A stretch of 8,632 nucleotides of DNA, from the NCBI GenBank assembly GCA_017547395.1, contig JAFYPS010000088.1:1-8632 (forward strand), written 5' to 3'. The position numbers and the translations under genes were made by a program. The notes beneath the pieces are model-generated. The model did not search any database, had not been told where the DNA came from, and was given only the letters and a program-made list of their open reading frames with translations. Shown piece after piece: positions 1 through 5,540 of the stretch. Origin of the DNA: Clostridia bacterium. Lineage in GTDB: Bacteria; Bacillota_A; Clostridia; Oscillospirales; CAG-272. Positions within the stretch are counted from its first letter, which is position 1, and each line of letters starts with the position of its first letter.

Positions 1-566
1 ATACTTCCGATACCGAAGGAAGCGAGCATAGTGAAGATACAGAAGAGAACTGCGAGAATCTTACCAAGGTTCTTAAAGCTTGCCTTGCTGTGGCTGTCTT
101 CGTACTTGTAGCCACCGAGACCGTCCTGGAGGTAGTACATAGCACCGCCGGACCACTCGCCTTCACTGTTCTTGCGTCTGAAATAGATACCGAGAACGTT
201 TTCAGCGTAGTTTGTCATCATACCGAAGAAGGCTGCAACCCACATCCAGAAAACTGCGCCCGCGCCACCAATGCAGATAGCTGCTGCAACACCCGCGATG
301 TTACCTGTACCTACCGTTGCGGCAAGTGCGGTACAAAGCGCCTGGAAGGGAGAAATAACACCCTTTTCCTTACGGTGCTTAAGAACGTCTTTTGTAAAAA
401 GACTGCCTATAGTATTTTTCCACCAGAGACCGATGTGCGAAACCTGGAAGAACTTTGTGCAGCAGGTAACGATAATTCCGGTGCCTATAAGAAGAGCGAG
501 ACCGAAAATGCCCCATACTACGCCGTTGATACTGCCGTTTATTTCGGCAATTTTGTCAAGAATCAT
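1..566 (-). CDS. Sodium:alanine/glycine symporter (AGCS family), N-terminal part
   Basis: Secondary transporter of the inner membrane that couples uptake of alanine or glycine to Na+ (or H+). Only the first 188 residues are in the window; the gene continues past base 1. The AGCS signature GGAGAVFWMWVAAFFG is at residues 100-115. It is preceded by GTGNIAGVA (86-94), the conserved glycine-rich segment of the family. A first membrane segment spans about residues 13-36 and further ones lie near 72-97, 104-125 and 168-186. The start at 566 is chosen because AAGGAG lies a few bases upstream; the ATG at 571 meets a stop after one codon. A tandem glycine riboswitch sits in its leader, so glycine is the likely substrate or signal (inference). 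It has its own promoter and is not closely coupled to the upstream SbcC-like gene. No frameshift is seen. Confidence 0.95.
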   Translation of the reverse strand, partial: MILDKIAEINGSINGVVWGIFGLALLIGTGIIVTCCTKFFQVSHIGLWWKNTIGSLFTKDVLKHRKEKGVISPFQALCTALAATVGTGNIAGVAAAICIGGAGAVFWMWVAAFFGMMTNYAENVLGIYFRRKNSEGEWSGGAMYYLQDGLGGYKYEDSHSKASFKNLGKILAVLFCIFTMLASFGIGS

Positions 567-590
567 TGCATGACACTCCTTAAATAAAAT

Positions 591-620
591 TTGCCGGACT
601 TGCAAAACGCAGTCCGGCAA
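591..620 (-). terminator. Hairpin between riboswitch and symporter start, probable expression platform
   Basis: A perfect 10-bp inverted repeat (TTGCCGGACT ... AGTCCGGCAA) with a 10-nt loop lies downstream of the second glycine aptamer. In the minus-strand RNA the stem is followed by AUUUUAUUU, and the AAGGAG of the symporter begins only about 7 nt further on. The U-tract is interrupted, so it may act as an intrinsic terminator or by occluding initiation. As the only strong hairpin between aptamer and start codon, it is the natural expression platform. Direction of control (glycine on or off) cannot be read from the sequence. Confidence 0.7.
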
Positions 621-657
621 AATAAACAAAACAAATCCTTTTAAGAAAGGTTAGTGA

Positions 658-829
658 CTTTGTCCTTTTGCCTGAGAGATTCACGCGCTTCGCGTTTTGC
701 ACCTTCGGCACCCAATTTAATGGGGTTCTCCAAAGTTCTGTCAGTCTGCAGTCCTCATCATAAAGACACCTGAGAGCGTTACTCCTTCGGCTGCGACATG
801 CCGCAATTTCCTGCAAACGTCATACAGAA
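658..829 (-). promoter_or_regulatory. Tandem (two-aptamer) glycine riboswitch
   Basis: Read on the minus strand, the leader carries two copies of the glycine aptamer core. Aptamer 1 (about 818-744) has GCCGAAGGAGTAAC and CTCTCAGG; its P1 pairs GTTTGCAG (818-811) with CTGCAGAC (751-744), with one G.U wobble. Aptamer 2 (about 735-658) has GTGCCGAAGGTGCAA and AATCTCTCAGGCAAAAGGAC; its P1 pairs CTTTG (735-731) with CAAAG (662-658), and a stable inner hairpin ACGCG/CGCGT sits at 683-695. The short linker (743-736) contains GACAGAA, which pairs with TTCTG (829-825) of the 5' leader, forming the P0 kink-turn with a TAT bulge and tandem G.A steps as in full-length glycine riboswitches. It controls the AGCS symporter immediately downstream. 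Confidence 0.95.
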
Positions 830-847
830 TTTATGAAATTTGACGCT

Positions 848-876
848 ATTATACTACGCTACAAAGCATTTTGCAA
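848..876 (-). promoter_or_regulatory. Promoter of the riboswitch-symporter transcript
   Basis: On the minus strand, TTGCAA (876-871) is followed after exactly 17 bp by a perfect TATAAT (853-848). Transcription should start near 841, about a dozen bases before the riboswitch P0 strand. That gives a leader of about 275 nt. Confidence 0.85.
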
Positions 877-905
877 TAGTTTTTTGCAAAATAATGCAAT
901 TTTCG

Positions 906-3155
906 CTAAATTTCGATAAGATTTATGACCGAAACCTTTTCCGCTATCTTTTCCTCGCGGTCATGGCAGGCAAAAACAAAGGACTGTGTGCCGCCCTCGC
1001 TCAATGCCGCAAGCACTCTGAAGCACTGCTTTGTGCGCTCGTTGTCCGAGTGCGCAAAGCTTTCGTCAAGCACAAGCGGGAGCTTTTCTTCCTTTGAAAT
1101 AAGGTCACAGAGCGCAAGGCGGAGCGCAAAGTATGCGCTTTCACGCGTGCCCTTGGAGAGAAATGCTATATCGTGCGCACCGTCTTTAGAGAGGAAGGTC
1201 ATATTCATCTCGTCGTCAACGCCGATTTCGGTATACTTACCCGAGGTAAGCACCGATAAAAGCTTGCCCGCGTATTCGGCAAGGTGAGGGGAAATACGGG
1301 TGCGTAGCCCCTTGGACGCGTTTTCGATAGAGCGGATTGCAAGAGACGCCGCATCGTATTTTGCCTTAGCGGCGTTTTCCTTTTTCTTTACCTCGTAGAG
1401 CGCGGCTGAAATAAGAGCCGAAGATTCAACGGTTGCGCGGAGAGCCGCAAGCGACTTTTCAAGGTCGCCTTTTTTAATTTCAAGCGCGGCAATCGCGTTT
1501 TCGCAGAAATCGCGGTTGCGGCTGTACTCATTAATGTCGAGCTTTTCAAAAACCGAGAGATCTTTTATAGCTTCAAGTGTCTTTTCTACCGTAGCGCGGT
1601 CATATGCCGCATTTTCGCTTTCAAGTGCGGAAATGCGCTCGGAGAGAAGTTTCTGCTCGGATATAAGTCTTTCGCGCTCGGAAATGTAGTTTTCAACCGC
1701 CGAAAACAGTGCTTCGCTGTTCTCGGCACTTTCACCGAGGCGTTTAGCCTCACGTTCAAAGTCTTCACGGAACAGTGCTTCGCGTTCCGCAGCCGCTTTG
1801 AACAATGCCTCTGCCGCACTTTCGTCGGCGCGTGCCTTGGCAAGGGTTTCTGCGGCGCGGTTGCGCGCTTCATCCTCCTCACGGAGCTTGTCGAAAAGTG
1901 CGTATGCGTGACTTACACCGTAGTCGCTTAACGTGTTTGCAAGCTTTGCCATCATAACCTTTGCAAAGACTAAAAGAAGAATTCCGATAAGCGCGGATGC
2001 GCCCGCTACAGCGTAAAGCGGTGTGCCGAGTCTGCAAAGATATACAGCCGCCGCACCGATAGGTGCAAGCGCAATAAGAACAATACCGAGAATTTTGAAA
2101 ATACGCGCAAGCTTTTCGCTTTTTGCGGCTTTCTTTGCAACCTTTTCAAGACTGCCGTCACTTTCGGTAATAACAGTATTTTCCGCCGCAGCACGTGCTT
2201 CTATCGCATTTTCAAGAGATTTTTGGGACGTGATGCGGTCGTTTACCGCGTCCTGCAATTGCTCTGCTGCCGCATGCAGTCTGCCGAGATATTCTCCGTC
2301 GGGTGAAAAACCGCCGAAGGTTTCTTCAAGCGTTTTTCTGTCCTTTGTGGCTTCGCGCCACTTTTCAGATAGCTCGTCGGTCTTTTTAAAGCGGTTGTAT
2401 GCAAGATAGTTGTCATAAAGCTGACAGAGCTTTTTGCACTGATTGTATTCGGCTTTCTTTTCCGCAATGCGCGTGTCGGTTTCCAGAAGGCTGCTTTCTT
2501 TTGCGATGATTTCGCTGTTGTCGCTCTTGGCTTTTACAAGTCTTGCTTCAAGGGATTCTTTTTCCGAAGCGAGCGCATAAAGCTGTCCTCCCTTGCCGTT
2601 TTTGTGGAGAAGCGAAACTCGGAGCGCGTCAAGCTTTTTAAGCGCCTTGTCGGTGCTTACCGTCTCGTCAGCGGCAAAAAGCAGATTTTCAATGGCGCTT
2701 CCAAGTCCTGCGCCGCCGGTTTTTGCTTCTTTCTCCTGAGAGATATATACTGCCTTTTCAAAAACCTCTTCCGGAATGCCGAGAAGTGCTTCACCGACGT
2801 TTTCGCCTTTAAGAACCTGCGCCATTTTGTCAAGGTCGGTGACCGAAAGGCTCTCGCGAAAGCCGTTTGCCGCAAGGGTAAGGCTTCGGTCAATACGATA
2901 GCGGCCGCCCGACGTGCGAAGCTCCATTTGTCCGCCGAAAGAAGATGCTCCGAAGGAGAGATATCGCTGACGCTCGCTCATTTCTCCGTCAGCGCCTCTT
3001 GCCGAAGCGCCGTAAAGCATAAACTTGATGAATTCGGCAACGGAGCTTTTTCCGCTTTCGTTGTCGCCGCGGATAACGTTTATTCCACCGGAAAATTCAA
3101 GGGAAAAGTCGCTCTTTCCCATAAAGGAGTCTATATGTATTTTGTCTATTCTCAT
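906..3155 (-). CDS. SbcC/Rad50-like (YhaN-type) coiled-coil ATPase with central membrane hairpin
   Basis: 749-residue SMC-like ATPase, expected to partner the SbcD-like nuclease encoded just upstream and to process DNA ends or hairpins. Walker A is GDNESGKSS (30-38) and the Q-loop lies in VYISQ (136-140). The signature motif is the YhaN-like FLSKGTRE (665-672) rather than LSGGE. Walker B is LPLVLDES (692-699, with E698), and the H-loop histidine is H731 in FACHD. Long charged heptad-rich arms span about 165-350 and 405-615. Where Rad50/SbcC has its CxxC zinc hook there is instead a pair of hydrophobic segments (about 353-374 and 379-402). No CxxC hook is present; the only close pair is CKKLC at 240-244. 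It is shorter than SbcC (about 1000 residues). The start at 3155 is preceded by AGGAGA, and the 11-nt gap to the previous gene implies an operon. No terminator follows. Confidence 0.9.
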   Translation of the reverse strand: MRIDKIHIDSFMGKSDFSLEFSGGINVIRGDNESGKSSVAEFIKFMLYGASARGADGEMSERQRYLSFGASSFGGQMELRTSGGRYRIDRSLTLAANGFRESLSVTDLDKMAQVLKGENVGEALLGIPEEVFEKAVYISQEKEAKTGGAGLGSAIENLLFAADETVSTDKALKKLDALRVSLLHKNGKGGQLYALASEKESLEARLVKAKSDNSEIIAKESSLLETDTRIAEKKAEYNQCKKLCQLYDNYLAYNRFKKTDELSEKWREATKDRKTLEETFGGFSPDGEYLGRLHAAAEQLQDAVNDRITSQKSLENAIEARAAAENTVITESDGSLEKVAKKAAKSEKLARIFKILGIVLIALAPIGAAAVYLCRLGTPLYAVAGASALIGILLLVFAKVMMAKLANTLSDYGVSHAYALFDKLREEDEARNRAAETLAKARADESAAEALFKAAAEREALFREDFEREAKRLGESAENSEALFSAVENYISERERLISEQKLLSERISALESENAAYDRATVEKTLEAIKDLSVFEKLDINEYSRNRDFCENAIAALEIKKGDLEKSLAALRATVESSALISAALYEVKKKENAAKAKYDAASLAIRSIENASKGLRTRISPHLAEYAGKLLSVLTSGKYTEIGVDDEMNMTFLSKDGAHDIAFLSKGTRESAYFALRLALCDLISKEEKLPLVLDESFAHSDNERTKQCFRVLAALSEGGTQSFVFACHDREEKIAEKVSVINLIEI

Positions 3156-3166
3156 ATTCTTCTCCT

Positions 3167-4297
3167 TTAGTCTGCTATGTTGCGCCCGTCAAGAACGGCA
3201 AGTCCCATTTTAAGCGCCGCTGCGGCATTTGCTCTTTCCTCGGCACTGCCGCCTGTGAGAAGGGGTAGCAGTTCTCTGTAAAGCTCGCCGCGCATCGTCA
3301 TATCCTTTGCAAGCACGTCGGCATCAAAGGTCGGTGAGGTTTCGTCGATGATTTCGAGCATAAATATTCCGCGTACCGCGCCCTCAAGTCTTGAAAGATT
3401 TTCGAGCGAAGGGGAAACCGCACCGTAGAGAGTTACGCGCAGGAGAGTTTCGTCGCCGTACTTTTTTTCCTTGATGCGCGCATCGATTTTTGCTGCAATG
3501 TCCGAAAGCTCCACAGCGCCGCTTGCGTCTATCTTTTCCCATTCGTAGCGGCGGCGCGCGATGTTCTTGCGCTTGATTTCAAGCGCAAAGTCTCCGCCGG
3601 TTTTCGCTTCGATAAAATAGATTCCGCCAAGACCGCATTCGTCAAAGCTGCGGCCCTCAACAAAGCCGGAGTATGACCAGCAAACGTTACCCTCGCGGCA
3701 AAGCTCGGGGGTTTTGTGAATGTGAGAAAATGCATTGTAGTGTGCGCCGAAACGGACCACGTCCTCTTTCGTTACGGGGCAGTAGGTCGAAAGGGGCGAT
3801 GCCATATCGCAGTGCCCGCACACAAGGTGAAGACGTCCGTTATCGTCGGCACTTTTTCCCGCGAGAGGACTCTCGGAAAGGGATTTTGAGCAGAACGCCC
3901 AGCCGTAAACCTCGGTGTTGATGTCTTCAAATACAAAGCGCTGAAGCCCCTCACTGCTGAAAACGCATACGTTTTTCGGTAGCTTTTTGGACGTATAAAT
4001 GCTTCCGCGGGTGTAGGGGTCGTGATTGCCGGGAGAGATAACGAAACGGCAGTCCGGAAGCGCCGCAAACTGCGAGCAGATAAGCTCGGCTGTTTCGGCA
4101 CTTGCAAATCCGTCGTCGAAAAGGTCGCCCGAAATAAGCACGATGTCAGCGGCAACTTCTTTTATATAATACATAATGGAAGTGAACGTGGCGCGAAGCT
4201 CTCTTCTGCGGATCTCACTTTTGTCAACGCCGAGTGAAGAAAACGGCGAGTCGAGATGCAGGTCACCCATATGTATGATTCTGACAGTATCCTTCAA
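3167..4297 (-). CDS. SbcD/YhaO-like metallophosphoesterase (DNA repair exonuclease)
   Basis: 376-residue calcineurin-like phosphoesterase of the Mre11/SbcD group, predicted two-metal nuclease subunit of an SbcCD-like complex. The metal-binding motifs appear in order: GDLHLDSPF (D12, H14), LISGDLFDD (D58), SPGNHD (N91, H92), GHCD (H162) and SHIHK (H192, H194). The last motif has Ser where GH.H is usual, but both histidines remain. The C-terminal third (about 250-376) is a less conserved cap and partner-binding region. The length is typical for YhaO-type proteins. The start is a TTG at 4297, chosen because AAGGAG lies 8 nt before it and no ATG is suitably placed; translation gives MKDTVRIIHMGDLHLD, with the first motif at the normal distance. 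First gene of a two-gene operon with the SbcC-like ATPase. Confidence 0.92.
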   Translation of the reverse strand: MKDTVRIIHMGDLHLDSPFSSLGVDKSEIRRRELRATFTSIMYYIKEVAADIVLISGDLFDDGFASAETAELICSQFAALPDCRFVISPGNHDPYTRGSIYTSKKLPKNVCVFSSEGLQRFVFEDINTEVYGWAFCSKSLSESPLAGKSADDNGRLHLVCGHCDMASPLSTYCPVTKEDVVRFGAHYNAFSHIHKTPELCREGNVCWSYSGFVEGRSFDECGLGGIYFIEAKTGGDFALEIKRKNIARRRYEWEKIDASGAVELSDIAAKIDARIKEKKYGDETLLRVTLYGAVSPSLENLSRLEGAVRGIFMLEIIDETSPTFDADVLAKDMTMRGELYRELLPLLTGGSAEERANAAAALKMGLAVLDGRNIAD

Positions 4298-4305
4298 GAT
4301 TTCGT

Positions 4306-4311
4306 CTCCTT
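4306..4311 (-). promoter_or_regulatory. Ribosome binding site deciding the TTG start of the SbcD-like gene
   Basis: AAGGAG lies 8 nt before TTG (4297-4295). It supports TTG as the true initiator, and the reading frame from there immediately enters the conserved first phosphoesterase strand. Confidence 0.8.
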
Positions 4312-4323
4312 AAAATAATTTGT

Positions 4324-4351
4324 ACTATATTATAACACAAACTTCTGTCAA
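4324..4351 (-). promoter_or_regulatory. Promoter of the SbcD-like/SbcC-like operon
   Basis: On the minus strand, a perfect -35 TTGACA (4351-4346) lies 16 bp before TATAGT (4329-4324). An overlapping extended -10, TGTTATAAT (4337-4329), is also present, so the exact -10 is ambiguous. The start point would be about 4317-4322, giving a leader of about 20 nt. It sits just beyond the terminator of the upstream oxidoreductase gene, so the operon is independently transcribed. Confidence 0.8.
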
Positions 4352-4360
4352 TTTGAAGAG

Positions 4361-4401
4361 AAAAATAAAAAACGCTCCGCTTAAAACGCAAAGCGGAGCG
4401 T
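4361..4401 (-). terminator. Intrinsic terminator after the quinone oxidoreductase gene
   Basis: A perfect 11-bp stem (ACGCTCCGCTT 4372-4382 with AAGCGGAGCGT 4391-4401) has an 8-nt loop. On the minus strand it is followed by TTTTTTATTTTT. It begins 8 nt after the stop codon at 4409-4411. Confidence 0.95.
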
Positions 4402-4408
4402 ATAACTG

Positions 4409-5395
4409 TTATTTAACGGTAAGAACTACCTTGCCGACGTTTTCGCCGCGCTCGAGAATAGCGTGTGCTTCCTCAGCCTCGGTGATGGGGAGAACCTTGT
4501 AAATTGTGGGCTTAACCTCGCCGGTTGTAACCTTGGGCCAAACCTTTTCAACAAGCTCTGCAAGGAGCTTTGCCTTGAACTCGGGGGTCTTGGAACGGAG
4601 AGTGCTTCCGATAAGGCGAACGTTTACAACGTAGAGCTTGCGGAGGTCAACCTCGGTCATATCGCCTGCGAGAGTCGCAATCATAATCCAGCGTCCGCCG
4701 TAGCGCATATGGGGAAGACACTTGCCGCACATATCGCCGCCGAGGCAGTCGATAGCAACGTCAACGGGGCGTCCCTCTTCCTTTTCCTTAGCAAGAACCT
4801 CGGAGATGTCGGTGGTCTTGGTATTTACAATCATATCAGCACCGAGATGCTCGATAGCCTTTGCAGCCTCGTCGGTGATAACGGTAGTGATATCGCGTGC
4901 GCCGAATGCCTTTGCCATCGGGATGATAACGCTTGCAAGACCGCTTGCACCTGCGTGCATAAGGAGGGTGTCGCCTGCCTTAAGTCCGCCCTCGTGGAAG
5001 AGGTTGAGATAAGCGGTAGCATATGCCTCGGGGAGAGCAGCAGCTTCAATAAAGTCGCTGTCTTCGGGAATGGGCATAAGCATATCGTACTTGATATTTG
5101 CATACTGTGCATATCCGCCGCCGCCGAGAAGTGCGCAAACCTTGTCGCCTATCTTCCAGCTTGACTTTGCCTTAGCGCCCTCACCCATTTCGGTGATTAC
5201 GCCCGAGATTTCGAGACCCATCCATTCGGGACAGCCGGGAGGGGGCGGGTACTGACCCGCACGCTGCATAAGGTCGGCGCGGTTAAGAGCCGCCGCGTGT
5301 ATTTCTACGAGGCAATCGTCCTCGCCGAGTACGGGATCCGGAACGTCTGCCCAGTTAAGAGCATTTGTAACTTTGTCAATAAGTACAGCTTTCAT
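4409..5395 (-). CDS. NAD(P)H:quinone oxidoreductase, PIG3-type zinc-independent MDR family
   Basis: 328-residue medium-chain dehydrogenase/reductase, cytoplasmic, predicted to reduce quinones or other activated carbonyl/alkene substrates with NADPH. The family-defining segment is NRADLMQRAGQYPPPPG (38-54), followed by GLEISGVI (60-67) in the GroES-like N-terminal domain. The nucleotide-binding fold begins around 140, with the glycine-rich loop HAGASGLAS (147-155). The catalytic-zinc ligands of alcohol dehydrogenases are absent, which agrees with the quinone reductase subgroup. The length is normal. The ATG at 5395 is preceded by AAAGGA with 8-nt spacing. It ends in a strong terminator. I see no convincing promoter in the 145 bp upstream; it may be fed by readthrough from the dehydrogenase gene past the 5430-5462 hairpin. 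The physiological substrate is unknown. Confidence 0.9.
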   Translation of the reverse strand: MKAVLIDKVTNALNWADVPDPVLGEDDCLVEIHAAALNRADLMQRAGQYPPPPGCPEWMGLEISGVITEMGEGAKAKSSWKIGDKVCALLGGGGYAQYANIKYDMLMPIPEDSDFIEAAALPEAYATAYLNLFHEGGLKAGDTLLMHAGASGLASVIIPMAKAFGARDITTVITDEAAKAIEHLGADMIVNTKTTDISEVLAKEKEEGRPVDVAIDCLGGDMCGKCLPHMRYGGRWIMIATLAGDMTEVDLRKLYVVNVRLIGSTLRSKTPEFKAKLLAELVEKVWPKVTTGEVKPTIYKVLPITEAEEAHAILERGENVGKVVLTVK

Positions 5396-5429
5396 TTGTT
5401 ATATCCTTTCAAGAAATATAATAAAATCC

Positions 5430-5462
5430 GTAAAAAAGACGGACATGCGCCGGCTTTTTTAC
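5430..5462. terminator. Hairpin with T-tracts on both strands (bidirectional-type terminator)
   Basis: GTAAAAAAG (5430-5438) pairs with CTTTTTTAC (5454-5462). After one A/G mismatch, CGG (5440-5442) pairs with CCG (5450-5452) around a 7-nt loop. On the minus strand the GC-rich part is followed by CTTTTTTAC, as expected for an intrinsic terminator of the dehydrogenase gene at 5541. It lies about 20 nt upstream of the quinone oxidoreductase ribosome binding site, so it could also attenuate readthrough into that gene. Confidence 0.7.
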
Positions 5463-5469
5463 TCATTAC

Positions 5470-5510
5470 AGGGGTGACCGCGGTAGAGCGGTACGCGAGT
5501 GAACACCCCT
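5470..5510. repeat. GC-rich nested hairpin, REP-like palindrome
   Basis: Outer arms AGGGGTG (5470-5476) and CACCCCT (5504-5510) are perfectly complementary over 7 bp. Inside, ACCGC (5477-5481) and GCGGT (5488-5492) form a second stem with a 6-nt loop, leaving an unpaired ACGCGAGTGAA. It is much more GC-rich than the flanking intergenic DNA. The layout resembles short palindromic repeats dispersed between genes, but only one copy is in this window, so its repeat status is an inference. Confidence 0.5.
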
Positions 5511-5513
5511 ACA

Positions 5514-5539
5514 CACTTCAAAACCTTGGTTTTGAAGTG
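5514..5539. repeat. Perfect 26-bp palindrome just after the dehydrogenase stop codon
   Basis: CACTTCAAAACC (5514-5525) and GGTTTTGAAGTG (5528-5539) are exact reverse complements separated by TT. The stop codon TGA of the dehydrogenase occupies 5543-5541, so the hairpin starts one base after the gene. No T-tract follows on the minus strand, so it is not a classical terminator. It could protect the mRNA 3' end or be part of the adjacent repeat element. Confidence 0.75.
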
Positions 5540-5540
5540 A

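Noticed and set aside
90..587. Cysteine-rich plus-strand open frame opposite the symporter
   Set aside because: The cysteines arise from reverse-complement reading of Gly/Ala-rich codons of the AGCS transporter, whose signature is intact on the minus strand.
880..905. Small inverted repeat TTGCA-AAATAA-TGCAA as terminator of the SbcC-like gene
   Set aside because: The stem is only 5 bp and AT-rich, and on the minus strand it is followed by A residues rather than a T-tract.
2424..2438. CKKLC (residues 240-244) in the SbcC-like protein as a zinc hook
   Set aside because: Spacing is CxxxC, not CxxC, and it lies well before the coiled-coil apex, which is occupied by the hydrophobic hairpin.
4463..5164. 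Plus-strand open frame (233 codons) antisense to the quinone oxidoreductase
   Set aside because: No family resemblance and no initiation signals; the opposite strand encodes a clear MDR protein ending in a terminator.
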